A stretch of DNA of 64,000 nt from assembly GCA_016927905.1 (NCBI GenBank), contig JAFGLW010000001.1:359718-423717 (forward strand), read 5' to 3'. Source of the DNA: a candidate division CSSED10-310 bacterium (lineage in GTDB: Bacteria; CSSED10-310; JAFGJC01). This document shows positions 28,095-37,355 of this stretch, in pieces. The translations under genes and the position numbers were made by a program. How positions within the stretch are numbered: the stretch's first letter is position 1; every line of letters starts with the position of its first letter. Under the pieces are notes generated by a model that saw only the letters and a program-made list of their open reading frames with translations, made no database searches and was not told the origin of the DNA.

Positions 28095-29762
28095 ATGGAG
28101 TGTCAATATAATAGGCCCGTGAGAAACTTCATCCGCCTGATTTTATTCTTCATCCTGCCTGCATTGACCCAGACAGGCTGTTCCCGTCAGCCGGCACTGA
28201 ACAATCTCCGGGTGAATGTGATCGGTCTGGATGGTGCGACCTGGGAGATTATCGATCCGTTGATCGAGCGCGGGGAATTGCCCGGGTTCGCCCGCATGAA
28301 AAAAGAAGGAGTCTGGGGAAATCTCGAGACTTTCCAGCCGACTGACAGCGTATCCATCTGGACATCCATCGCCACCGGGGTCACGCCCACCCGTCATGGA
28401 ATTCAGACCTTCATTCGATCGATTCCCGGATCGGACAGAACGATTCCGTCCCCCGGTACAGACCGCCGCGTACCGGCACTCTGGAATATCGTTTCGGACG
28501 CCGGACGAACGGTTGTCTGCGTAAAATGGTTTGCCACCTGGCCGGCGGAGGAAGTCAACGGCGCCATGCTGTCTCCCCGGCTGGAAGATGACGCCGGCGG
28601 TCACCAGACCTATCCGCCTGAACTATACCGTGAGATCAGCGGATTCCGGCACAAATCAACAATGGACCGACTGCCCCAACCGGTGAAATCCGATTTGCCC
28701 GTCCGGGATTTTTCGGCTCCCGGTGTCCTGATCGGCACCGGACGGATAAAGAACAAGATGTTCGACGACACCTCGGTCTGGGAAGCGGGTTATCACGTTT
28801 ACCGGAAATACGATCCCGATTTGTTCATGATTTACCTGAAAAGCATCGACCGGGTCGAACATTTTCTATGGGGGGCACAGGAGGTTCTGAACGATCCCGA
28901 TCCGGATGAGAATGACCTGCAAAATGCGAAGGCCATATTCGGCTGGTACCGGTATTTCGACTCGAAAATTCTCGAACTGACGAACGATCCCGACAGAATA
29001 CTGATCGTGGTGTCCGACCACGGCATGCAGGCACGGGACAGCATCCCCGAACCATATGATGTCCGTAATATTGATTTCAACCGGGTTCTTACGGATCTCG
29101 GGTATCAGATTCAAAGCGGTCCCAAACAGACCGCCTGGAACAAAACCGTTGCTTACGCCTTCCGTCCGGAACCCTATGACTGGGCGTGCCAGATCAATCT
29201 GAACCTGTCGGGTCGCGAACCGGAAGGGCTCATCGCTCCGGAGGATTCCCCCGCTCGTTTGCAGGAGCTGATGGAACTGTTGAAGGGACTGAAAACGGAA
29301 TCCGGCCGGAACGTGTTCGAAAAGGTCGATCGCGGCAGTTCGGGATATGATCTGAGAGTCGAATTGAACCGGACATTGTCTTTGGATGACCGGGCCATGG
29401 TCCTGTCAACGGCCATTCCCCTCAGGCAGTGGATCAATGTCCGGGGTCTTCCGCTGGGTATCCACACCAAAGCTCCCGACGGAATCATTGCCGCCATCGG
29501 TCCGAGTCTTAAATCCGGCTACCGGTTGACCGGCGCTTCGGTGCTCGACATCACTCCCACCGTCCTGTTCGCCATGGGCCTGCCCCTGGCACGGGATTTC
29601 GACGGATCCTGCCTGGTCGATGCTTTCACCGAATCGTTCCGGTCAAATCATCCCGTCCGGTGGATCGAAACCCATGGAACGCGGCAGATCGATTCCGTCC
29701 TGAAAGAAACCGGTGCGGATGACAGAATAAAGGACGAATTGCGCGCGTTGGGATATATCTGA
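28095..29762 (+). CDS. Lipoprotein of the type I phosphodiesterase/nucleotide pyrophosphatase family
   Basis: 555 residues (or 547 from a GTG at 28119). A lipoprotein signal ends in LTQTGC. The catalytic domain has VIGLDGATWEIIDPLIERGELPGFARMKKEG, split here at its metal Asp, then a nucleophile Thr region FQPTDSVSIWTSIATG, VSDHGMQ for the second metal pair, and a C-terminal LRALGYI. This is the AP-superfamily phosphodiesterase type often annotated as nucleotide pyrophosphatase. Substrates of such lipoproteins are mostly unknown; a phosphoglycan or phospholipid head group is possible. It is divergent from hrcA, and downstream lies the convergent synthase gene. Confidence 0.82.
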   Translation: MECQYNRPVRNFIRLILFFILPALTQTGCSRQPALNNLRVNVIGLDGATWEIIDPLIERGELPGFARMKKEGVWGNLETFQPTDSVSIWTSIATGVTPTRHGIQTFIRSIPGSDRTIPSPGTDRRVPALWNIVSDAGRTVVCVKWFATWPAEEVNGAMLSPRLEDDAGGHQTYPPELYREISGFRHKSTMDRLPQPVKSDLPVRDFSAPGVLIGTGRIKNKMFDDTSVWEAGYHVYRKYDPDLFMIYLKSIDRVEHFLWGAQEVLNDPDPDENDLQNAKAIFGWYRYFDSKILELTNDPDRILIVVSDHGMQARDSIPEPYDVRNIDFNRVLTDLGYQIQSGPKQTAWNKTVAYAFRPEPYDWACQINLNLSGREPEGLIAPEDSPARLQELMELLKGLKTESGRNVFEKVDRGSSGYDLRVELNRTLSLDDRAMVLSTAIPLRQWINVRGLPLGIHTKAPDGIIAAIGPSLKSGYRLTGASVLDITPTVLFAMGLPLARDFDGSCLVDAFTESFRSNHPVRWIETHGTRQIDSVLKETGADDRIKDELRALGYI

Positions 29763-29769
29763 TCGGAAA

Positions 29770-30744
29770 TCACCAGTACGAAACCATCTCGTCCCAGGTT
29801 TCGGCTCCCAGGACTCTGGATGCAAACCGGCCGCGTCTCAATCGGGGAAAAATATCCCGGGATCCGAATACATTTCCGTCCAGCCGGCGCACCCTCCGGC
29901 TGATTTCAGAATATATCGCCACGATCAGACCGAGGATTCTGGCCCGGTGAAAGGGAAGCTTCGAGCCGATTTCAACCGCGTGATTTTTGCCGGGCTTCCC
30001 GTATTCATCACCCCAATCCAGGAACGACAGCACCATATCCCGCCCCGGAATGCTCAGTTTGCGATGCATGGCCTGGCGGCGTATCTCCGCGTGGGTCAAA
30101 CCATGATCGTCAAGGAATGACCGGGGAATCAGCCTTCGTCCGTGTTTTCCCGCGCGCATGTCCGCCTGAAAATCACGGGCGATGTGAATCGTGTAAGCCC
30201 AGATTCCCAGATTCCTTCCGGTGCTGCGGTAATCGTCATGCCACCGGTAGGCAATCCGCTCCGCATCCAGAGTTGACCCGATCAGAATCAGATAGATTGT
30301 TGTGGCGGCAACGGACGCGCCTTCGGCGTATCGGAGGAAATCATCTCGAGTGACGGGTAACCCCCGACGGAAATCCACCCACATGGCGTTAAAAAAATTT
30401 CGCCACAGCAGGCCGGGAATGCCGAATCGATCATTGATCCGGCGAAACCGGTCCCGCAACGGATACAGCCGGGCGGGAATTCTCTCTGCAAAGCCGCCAC
30501 AGGCAATCGCTTCATACTCCCGGACCCGCTTCTCGATCCGCCTGATCTCCACTCCCGAAAGATCCTCTTCCAGGATCCGGTCCACCCGGTCATCCACTTC
30601 TCTCATGAATGAATAAAGCCCGGTGAACGCCTCGGAACGTTCCGGATTCCTGAACAGCCTGCTGGCTACAACCAGATTGGCTGCATCCCGTTTCATTTCA
30701 CAGTCGAGCGCCGGGCCGTCTTCCATATTCAATTCCCGCACCAT
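29770..30744 (-). CDS. Squalene/phytoene synthase family protein
   Basis: Predicted head-to-head prenyl transferase of 324 residues. I favour the ATG at 30744; the frame is open to 30864 but the first 40 residues there do not look like the family. The first aspartate-rich motif is FMREVDDRVDR, and the second is ARDFQADMRAGKHGRRLIP, matching the usual layout of about 280 residues. Both motifs are intact, so catalysis is possible. No hopanoid or carotenoid genes lie near it, so the product (squalene, phytoene or other) cannot be told. The C-terminal 40 residues are unusually Arg-rich. Confidence 0.8.
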   Translation of the reverse strand: MVRELNMEDGPALDCEMKRDAANLVVASRLFRNPERSEAFTGLYSFMREVDDRVDRILEEDLSGVEIRRIEKRVREYEAIACGGFAERIPARLYPLRDRFRRINDRFGIPGLLWRNFFNAMWVDFRRGLPVTRDDFLRYAEGASVAATTIYLILIGSTLDAERIAYRWHDDYRSTGRNLGIWAYTIHIARDFQADMRAGKHGRRLIPRSFLDDHGLTHAEIRRQAMHRKLSIPGRDMVLSFLDWGDEYGKPGKNHAVEIGSKLPFHRARILGLIVAIYSEISRRVRRLDGNVFGSRDIFPRLRRGRFASRVLGAETWDEMVSYW

Positions 30745-30933
30745 GTCTCCATCCACTCCAAGTTTGAGCACTCCCGAAGATAAAGTCCCTGCACCCTGTC
30801 GCGTATTATATACACAATATGAATTTCTCTTGCACGTTTCAGCTTGCATCGGATGCCCACTCATGCCATCCTTTTTCCGCTGGTATCATTGCAGTGGGTC
30901 TGAATCGATCAGGAAGAAGGGACGGTATTTCTC

Positions 30934-31398
30934 ATGCGTATCGAAAAATATATCAAACAAATTCATGTGCTGTCCGATGTGAATGCATCCGATAAGCCCG
31001 AACTTTTCGCGGTATTGAGCGCTCATGTTCACGATCTTTATCCCGGAATCGATCGGGAACGGATATACGAGCAACTTGATTCTCAGGAGAAGGAGGCGTG
31101 CTCGTATTCCGGCAACTTCATCGGGATCCCCAATCTGCTCATCGACGGACCCGCGGATACTGTCTGCCTGATCGCGCGCATTCCGGCAGGAGTTGATTAC
31201 CGGGCGCTCGACGGCAATCCGGTGCGATTGGTTTTCCTGGTGTTCAGTCCGCCTGCACGGGCTGGAAAGCATATCCGTCTGATTGCGCGTCTTGCCCGGT
31301 TTGCGTGCAATCCGGATTTCGCCCGGGAGATGGTGGAATGTCAAGACGACGACTGCCTGCTAAAACGGTTGTCCGCCGAGGATTCGGCGCATGTATAG
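30934..31398 (+). CDS. PTS EIIA (PtsN-like) domain protein lacking the phospho-histidine
   Basis: 154 residues; a single EIIA type-2 (mannitol/PtsN) fold. The block that normally reads STGIGxGIAIPH is SYSGNFIGIPN, so the phosphorylated His is Asn67. The rest of the fold (LIARIPAGVDYRALDGNPVRLVFLVFSPPA, split at its Asp-Gly turn; HIRLIARLARF) is well kept. It cannot take phosphate from HPr at that position, so a binding or sensing role for the downstream antiporters is likely. The stop overlaps the PII-like gene by 8 bases, and all four genes to 34338 run together. Confidence 0.85.
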   Translation: MRIEKYIKQIHVLSDVNASDKPELFAVLSAHVHDLYPGIDRERIYEQLDSQEKEACSYSGNFIGIPNLLIDGPADTVCLIARIPAGVDYRALDGNPVRLVFLVFSPPARAGKHIRLIARLARFACNPDFAREMVECQDDDCLLKRLSAEDSAHV

Positions 31399-31744
31399 TT
31401 CAGCCGACACCCACCTTCTTTTGTGTATCATCAAGGATTTCAACAAAGTCGAAGCCATCCTGACGGGATTTCTGGATCTCGGGATCACCGGAGCCACCGT
31501 GATCGACAGCCGGGGGATGGGGGAGATCATATCGGAAGATATCCCGGTTTTTGCCGGATTGCGTTCTTTCTTTCCCCGGGGTAATCTGCACACATATATC
31601 ATCTTGTCCGTTGTCAAACATATCCAGATCGCCGATGCATTCTCCTTGATCCGGGAAATCTGCGGCGATCTGTGTGAACCGGGCACCGGGATCGTTTTTA
31701 CCCTGCCGGTAACGAAAGTATACGGTCTGGCTCAGGGCCTCTGA
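31391..31744 (+). CDS. PII-like signalling protein
   Basis: 117 residues with the ferredoxin-like PII layout: HLLLCIIKDFNKVEAILTGFLDLGITGATVIDSRGMG, split at its first loop, then a T-loop-like segment about 45-62 and YIILSVVKHIQIADAFSLIREICGD, ending with GIVFTLPVTKVYGL. Proteins of this kind bind nucleotides and control transporters, as in PII-like partners of antiporters and SbtA. The short T-loop lacks the Tyr that is uridylylated in GlnB. Between the EIIA-like gene and two antiporters, a role as their gate is the natural inference. Confidence 0.8.
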   Translation: MYSSADTHLLLCIIKDFNKVEAILTGFLDLGITGATVIDSRGMGEIISEDIPVFAGLRSFFPRGNLHTYIILSVVKHIQIADAFSLIREICGDLCEPGTGIVFTLPVTKVYGLAQGL

Positions 31745-31759
31745 TTTCGATCAGGAGTT

Positions 31760-32971
31760 TTGAAGCGGCTGATGAAAATCCATATCATCGTCATCATCCT
31801 CATAGCCATCGCATTTCTGGGATCGCGCTGGTCATTTTCGAGAATCCGTCTTCCACTGGCTGCCCAGCATCTGTACCTCACCGGCACGGAATTCATACTG
31901 GTCGGATTTCTGCTGGGTCCTGCCGGGATCAATTTCTTCAATCCGGAAACGGTGAGGGCCCTGCAGCCGCTTTTGGCGCTGACTCTGGGCTGGATTGGAC
32001 TGCTGTTCGGTCTGCAGCTTGATTTCAAGCTTCTCAAGGCATTCCCTCGGTATTACGTTCAGATCAATCTCGTTCACTCTTTCCTTCTGTTCATCTTCAC
32101 CCTGGGGCCGGTGTACATCATGATGTCCTGCCTGACCGGAGCGGGTACGACAACCCTGATCAGCGTTTCGGTCATCCTGGCCGCTGCGGGCTCCTGCACT
32201 GCTCAATCATCGCTGGCCATCATGCAAAAACAACTGGGAATTTCCCGGAACTCCCTCATGAACCTGCTTCGTTTCATCTCCAGCGTCGATGCAATCCTGG
32301 CCATACCGGTATGCGGAGTCCTGTCCTGTCTGTATGCGGAATCGGGAATCCGGTTCATCCGGATACCTCCCGCCATCCAATGGTTCTTCCTCTCCATCTG
32401 TTCAGCCGTCCTGCTGGCACTTCTTCTGAATACCCTTCTGAAACCCACCAGCCATCAATCGGAAATGCTGGTTTGGACAGTCGGGTTCGTCTGTCTGGCA
32501 AGTGGCCTGGCGTTTTATTTCCAGTTGTCGGTCTTGTTCATCACGGCCCTGATGGGTTTCGTTCTGGCCAACCGTCATCACGCCAAACGCCTCTACGCAT
32601 CGACTGCAATGATCGAAAAACCTGTGTATATTTTCCTGCTCATCCTGGCCGGGTCCATGGTCCGGAGCATTTCCATGCACAGCATCTGGTTGTCGTTCCT
32701 GTTCGTGGGCATCCGGTTTTTGACCAAACTCGCCGGTGGATATATGACTGGAAAGCTTTTCAGTCGTGTGCGTTCCATCCCGCCCGCTTACGGCCTGGGT
32801 CTTTTGTCCGAGGGCGGGATCAGCCTGGCCATCGCAGTTTCGTACCGGAGCGTGATGGACGGCCCCATGGCCGATCTGGTGTTGATCATCATCCTCCTTT
32901 CCATTCTCCTGAATGAAATCGCGTCCTCCATATTCACACCGCTGTTGATCCGGGAATCCGAAAAGGCATGA
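31760..32971 (+). CDS. Cation:proton antiporter (CPA2/Kef type), first subunit
   Basis: 403 residues with 11-12 hydrophobic segments of the Na+/H+ exchanger fold. GTEFILVGFLLGPAGINFFNPETV matches the early GxxLGP motif of CPA2 exchangers; LGLLSEGGISLAIAVSY near the C-terminus matches the usual late motif. There is no cytoplasmic TrkA-N or TrkA-C regulatory domain, unlike KefB/KefC, which makes the upstream EIIA-like and PII-like proteins good candidates for control. The start is not settled: a TTG at 31760 is close to AGGAG, and an ATG at 31772 is an alternative. It overlaps the next gene by 4 bases. Confidence 0.82.
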   Translation: MKRLMKIHIIVIILIAIAFLGSRWSFSRIRLPLAAQHLYLTGTEFILVGFLLGPAGINFFNPETVRALQPLLALTLGWIGLLFGLQLDFKLLKAFPRYYVQINLVHSFLLFIFTLGPVYIMMSCLTGAGTTTLISVSVILAAAGSCTAQSSLAIMQKQLGISRNSLMNLLRFISSVDAILAIPVCGVLSCLYAESGIRFIRIPPAIQWFFLSICSAVLLALLLNTLLKPTSHQSEMLVWTVGFVCLASGLAFYFQLSVLFITALMGFVLANRHHAKRLYASTAMIEKPVYIFLLILAGSMVRSISMHSIWLSFLFVGIRFLTKLAGGYMTGKLFSRVRSIPPAYGLGLLSEGGISLAIAVSYRSVMDGPMADLVLIIILLSILLNEIASSIFTPLLIRESEKA

Positions 32972-34338
32972 AACGGATTATCGTATTCGGCAGCCTGGCA
33001 GTCTTTATGCTTGCAGTTCAATATGCCGCAAGGAATATGGAATGGGTATCCGAAGCCGGATATCATACTCTTTCATTCGGTTTTATTCTCCTGGCGGGAT
33101 ACCTGCTGAGTGATATATTCAATCTGATCCGACTGCCCCGGATCACCGCCTATCTTCTGGCAGGCATTCTCTTCGGCCCATTCGGTTTGAATTTTATTAC
33201 GCGTGATTCGATCGATTATTTGAGTTTCATCGACGATCTGGCGCTTAATTTCATTGCTCTGGCGGCGGGTGCCGAATTGCAGTTCCGGCGGGTGAGTAAA
33301 CAATTGAAGCTGATCCTGCTGCTGATTCTGTCCAACGCCGTCATCGTATTCGGTGGCTTCGTTCTGTTCATGCCCCTTTTCAGCACACGGATCATGAATC
33401 ACAAATCCACCGCGGAGACCCTGATCATCGGGGCTCTTTGCGGAATCATCGCCGTCGCCCGATCCCCCTCATCGGCGATTGCGATCATTTCGGAGACGCA
33501 TGCAAAGGGCCGGTTTACCGACGCATCACTGTGCGTTACGGTTATATCGGATGTGATTGTCATCCCCATATTTGCCATGGCCGCTTTTCTGGCCAATATA
33601 GCGCTGGTTTCGGACTCAGGACCCGGCAGCAGATATCTGGTCGGGATCATGTCCACTCTGGCCGTTTCCGTTGCATCCGGCGTCCTGATCGGTTGGATGA
33701 TCCATCTCTATTTCCGGTATATCGGCCAGGAGAAAATCTTTTTCGTTATGGCTCTGGTACTGACGGTGGCCAGGCTGTCTCAGCTGATCGAAAACTATTT
33801 CATGGCGGGATACGGTATCGGTTTCAGCCTGGAACCGATGGTAATCTGCATGACCGCCGGATTTGTCTTTCGAAATTGGTTCAAGGAAGGTGGCACCCTC
33901 ATCCATACCATTGAAAGAAGTTCACTTCTGGTCTATGTGCTTTTTTTTTCGCTGACGGGAGCATTTCTCGATATCAATATCGTGCGAACCGCATGGCGCG
34001 CATCACTGGTGATCGTTGTTCTCCGGTTCCTGCTTCTGGTGTTCAGTTCCTATATCGGCGCACGGAGTTCAAGGGAACCGCGCGGACGAAGCATTCTGTA
34101 CGGCCTGAGTTTCATCACGCAGGCAGGTGTCAGCATCGGACTGGCAAAAATATTGTCGCAGGAGTTTCCGGGATGGGGAACGAATCTGGCCAACATCATC
34201 ATCGCCTCGATCATCATCAACCAGATCGTCGGACCGGTTCTGATGAAATTCGCACTGGACCGGGCAGGCGAAACACGGCAACAATCATCGGAATGCCGAT
34301 CGGAATTCAGGGATTATTCAGATCGGAAAAGGCGATAA
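32968..34338 (+). CDS. Cation:proton antiporter (CPA2/Kef type), second subunit
   Basis: 456 residues, about 12-13 membrane segments. It is a paralogue of the preceding gene: RLPRITAYLLAGILFGPFGLNF, then ARSPSSAIAIISETHAKG (the ion-binding helix region), GLSFITQAGVSIGLAKILS near the C-terminus. It also lacks a soluble regulatory tail. Two adjacent single-domain antiporters joined by an ATGA overlap could form a heterodimer. Its C-terminus overlaps the convergent diguanylate cyclase gene by 32 bases. Confidence 0.84.
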   Translation: MKRIIVFGSLAVFMLAVQYAARNMEWVSEAGYHTLSFGFILLAGYLLSDIFNLIRLPRITAYLLAGILFGPFGLNFITRDSIDYLSFIDDLALNFIALAAGAELQFRRVSKQLKLILLLILSNAVIVFGGFVLFMPLFSTRIMNHKSTAETLIIGALCGIIAVARSPSSAIAIISETHAKGRFTDASLCVTVISDVIVIPIFAMAAFLANIALVSDSGPGSRYLVGIMSTLAVSVASGVLIGWMIHLYFRYIGQEKIFFVMALVLTVARLSQLIENYFMAGYGIGFSLEPMVICMTAGFVFRNWFKEGGTLIHTIERSSLLVYVLFFSLTGAFLDINIVRTAWRASLVIVVLRFLLLVFSSYIGARSSREPRGRSILYGLSFITQAGVSIGLAKILSQEFPGWGTNLANIIIASIIINQIVGPVLMKFALDRAGETRQQSSECRSEFRDYSDRKRR

Positions 34339-37207
34339 TCCGATTTCTTCCGGCTGCTTTGGCCCGGTAGAGCGCCAGGTCCGCCTGTCGTACCAATTCA
34401 TCAGGATTCTCCATCCCTTGTCCCGCCATGCGAGTGCTGATGCCACCGGAAATTTCGGTGCCGATCTTCACGTGTGATGCGATCTGGATTCTCAGATTCT
34501 GGATCTCATGCCTGATCCTCATTGCAACCTCGACGGCGGTCCGCTGATCGGTTTCGGGAAGCAGGATTGTGAATTCTTCCCCGCCAAACCGGGCCAGCGT
34601 ATCCGAATCCCTCAAGATTTCATTCATCTTTCCAGCGATCCGCCTGAGAACCTCATCTCCTGCAGCATGACCATAAGTGTCATTAATCTTTTTGAAATGA
34701 TCGATATCAAACAGGATCAGAGACAACGGCCGGCCATATCGTTCGGCGCGTTCCCATTCGGTGTCCAGCATCCTGAAAAAATACCGCCGGTTGAATATTC
34801 CGGTCAGTTCATCGGTGATGGATAACTGCTCCAGTTGATCCTTCTGTTCGGCCATCTTCGTCAACTGCTCCTGGATGACCTGTGTCTTCCGGTCGACTTC
34901 TTCCTTCAACCGCCGCGCGGCAGCACGGCTGCGTGAATTCCGAAGTTGGATGATACCCATGATCATCAATACGAACGACAGGGAACCCGTTATCTGGATC
35001 CAGCGGATTTCCCACCAGGCCGGAAGCACTTCAAAAGCGAAAACAGCCGGTTTCTGGCTCCATACGCCATCCCGGTTCATCGCCTCCACCTCGAGATAAT
35101 ATCTGCCGGTGGGCAGATAGGTGTACCGGGTATAAGGGGAATCGGTGGGCTGAGATCTGCTCAGATCGAAACCAGTCAACTGGTAACGGTACTGATTCCT
35201 CTCTTCATTTGCAAAACTGATACACACGGAATTGAATTCAAAGTTCCGGGAGTTATGAGAGACTTTCTCACCCGGGTACAAGGGTCGCTGATCAACGAAA
35301 GCACTCTCGATATATACCCGTGGATTCACGATCGGACTCGTATAATCCGGATTGACGATGGTGATGCCCGCTCCGCCGAACCACAGCATGCCGTCCTCGT
35401 CGGTCGTCACGCAATCGGCGATGAAATCGTCCCCGCTGATTCCATCGTCGACATTGTAATTGGTTATCCGACCCTTCTTCAGGCACGACAATCCTTTGCT
35501 GGTGGCAAACCACATGTTCCGGTTCCGGTCTTCAAACACAGTCCATACATGATTCGAACTCAATCCCTGCTGGGTCGTATAAATATTGTTGATCCGGTTG
35601 TTCTTTAAAAGACAGACACCCTGCAAAGTGGCAATCCACATCAGATCCCTGTCATCCTGAAATATCGAAAACACGTGAGAATCGGGCAGATTCCCGATCG
35701 GAACCGCCGGGGATTCGGACTGCCTGTAAAAATAAGCTCCGTCCCCATCGGTTCCCAGCCACAGGGTTCCGGATCGATCGAACACGACGGTACTGGCCCG
35801 GATGATATCCGGCAAACCCATCTCGGCATTTTTCTTTTCAAATCTGCCGTCCTTCAGTGTGTAAAATCCGTCACCGGAAGCAATCCAAACCGTGTCGTCG
35901 GGACTCAGGGCAAGCTGATATCCCACAGTATTGTCGTTCCGGCTGATCCGCAGAACCGAATCATCCTTGACCTGGAACAAACCGGATGAATCGGACGCGA
36001 TGACAGATCGATCCGACAACTCCAGCATCGACAGAACAAAATCACCGTCCAGACCGTCCTGATGGTTCCACAATGTTATCCTGTCCCCGTCAATCCGCAT
36101 CAGACCTTCCGTCGAAGCAATCCATTTTCTGTTCGCGGAATCGATCAGGATGTCGTTGACGGTGGATATGGGCAGTCTTTCGGAATACTTTATCTGCCGG
36201 AACTGCAGACCGTGAACTTTTCCCACACCATTGTCGGATCCATACCAGAGATTCCGTTCCAGATCGAAGAAGACATCGTAGATCAGATTGCTGGTCAGCC
36301 CGTTATTCGCATGAAAATGCTCGATACGGTTTGAATCCACAGCGAACAACCCCTTACTCGTCCCAATCCATATCCCACCGGATGGATTCCGGACGGCGGT
36401 ATAGACTTCAATTGCCTGGCCCTCCGGTTCAAACCGGGTCCTGATCAGCTTCCGGTCCACGACATGAATCAACCAGCCGTCATCACCTGCGAACCAAATA
36501 TCGGATGGCGATTCAACGATATATTTACCGAAAATGGAATCCATCTTGCCGGGAATGGGAATTTCCTCGAAACCGGATGCCGAATATCCGTACAGACCGT
36601 TTGTGGATGCAACATAGACATTCCCGAGTGCATCGGTATCCAGATCGATTAAGAAACCCGGACTGAACGCGGTTTGTCCGGACATGTCCTCCACGATCCC
36701 GTTCTGTATTCTGAAAGGACCTGAATTGTTGCATATCAACCATATGGCTCCCCAGCGGTCCTCCACAATATCACTGATATGCCGGTAGGGTCCGCTTACC
36801 CCGAGCTCGACAATGGAAAACCGACCGTCGCGGAAAAAGACCAGGCCATCGATGGTGCCGATCCAGAAATGTCCGTTCCGGTCGAGGAGTGCTGCCGTGA
36901 CCTGGTTGGAGCTGGTTTTTGGAAAATCATCGTAAACATTCCAGTATTTACCGTTGTAAGAGGCAATCCCCAGCTGGGTGAATATCCATATGAAGCCCTT
37001 ATGATCCTGGAGAATTTTCAATATGGTGTTGCTGGGCAGGCCGTGCCGGGTTGAATAATCAACACCCGATATGGAGCGGTAATTGGCGAAGCGGAAATGG
37101 CGCACCGCGCAAATCCGGTCCGGAAGAACCAGAAATACAGCGATAATCAGGAAGGCGAATGCTCTTTTCACGGGCACAAGAATAGACTTGAGGTCTCGTT
37201 TTGACAA
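34307..37207 (-). CDS. Periplasmic beta-propeller sensor diguanylate cyclase
   Basis: 966 residues. A signal peptide or anchor (FLIIAVFLVLPDRICA) precedes about twelve two-component-regulator propeller repeats (patterns such as ILKILQDHKGFIWIFT, DRNGHFWIGTIDGL, DENGMLWFGG-like blades), a Y_Y_Y domain (RYQLTGFDL...YTYLPTGRYYLEVEA), one membrane helix near 755-775, a coiled coil (RRLKEEVDRKTQVIQEQL) and a GGDEF domain with an intact RFGGEEF loop. This is the hybrid two-component architecture of Bacteroidetes sensors with the kinase replaced by a cyclase. The ligand, usually a glycan in related sensors, is unknown. It stands alone. Confidence 0.9.
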   Translation of the reverse strand: MSKRDLKSILVPVKRAFAFLIIAVFLVLPDRICAVRHFRFANYRSISGVDYSTRHGLPSNTILKILQDHKGFIWIFTQLGIASYNGKYWNVYDDFPKTSSNQVTAALLDRNGHFWIGTIDGLVFFRDGRFSIVELGVSGPYRHISDIVEDRWGAIWLICNNSGPFRIQNGIVEDMSGQTAFSPGFLIDLDTDALGNVYVASTNGLYGYSASGFEEIPIPGKMDSIFGKYIVESPSDIWFAGDDGWLIHVVDRKLIRTRFEPEGQAIEVYTAVRNPSGGIWIGTSKGLFAVDSNRIEHFHANNGLTSNLIYDVFFDLERNLWYGSDNGVGKVHGLQFRQIKYSERLPISTVNDILIDSANRKWIASTEGLMRIDGDRITLWNHQDGLDGDFVLSMLELSDRSVIASDSSGLFQVKDDSVLRISRNDNTVGYQLALSPDDTVWIASGDGFYTLKDGRFEKKNAEMGLPDIIRASTVVFDRSGTLWLGTDGDGAYFYRQSESPAVPIGNLPDSHVFSIFQDDRDLMWIATLQGVCLLKNNRINNIYTTQQGLSSNHVWTVFEDRNRNMWFATSKGLSCLKKGRITNYNVDDGISGDDFIADCVTTDEDGMLWFGGAGITIVNPDYTSPIVNPRVYIESAFVDQRPLYPGEKVSHNSRNFEFNSVCISFANEERNQYRYQLTGFDLSRSQPTDSPYTRYTYLPTGRYYLEVEAMNRDGVWSQKPAVFAFEVLPAWWEIRWIQITGSLSFVLMIMGIIQLRNSRSRAAARRLKEEVDRKTQVIQEQLTKMAEQKDQLEQLSITDELTGIFNRRYFFRMLDTEWERAERYGRPLSLILFDIDHFKKINDTYGHAAGDEVLRRIAGKMNEILRDSDTLARFGGEEFTILLPETDQRTAVEVAMRIRHEIQNLRIQIASHVKIGTEISGGISTRMAGQGMENPDELVRQADLALYRAKAAGRNRIIAFSDLNNP

Positions 37208-37231
37208 GCTGTGAACGGGAAAACATGTATT

Positions 37232-37304
37232 TGGAGATAGGGGGACTTGAACCCCCGACTTCCACGTTGCGAACGTGGCGCTCTCCCAACTGAGCTATAT
37301 CCCC
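37232..37304 (-). tRNA. tRNA-Ala, anticodon CGC
   Basis: On the minus strand: acceptor GGGGATA with TATCTCC, D arm GCTC...GAGC, anticodon stem CCACG/CGTGG around loop TTCGCAA (anticodon CGC), T arm GGGGG TTCAAGT CCCCC, discriminator A. The 3-70 pair is G·U, the identity element of tRNA-Ala, which supports the assignment. 73 bases; CCA is not encoded. It lies between the sensor cyclase and the PHP lipoprotein, both on the same strand. Confidence 0.97.
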
Positions 37305-37355
37305 TCTGTGCCAAGTGCGAATATACCAGCCGGATGGTATCTCCGCAACCTGATT

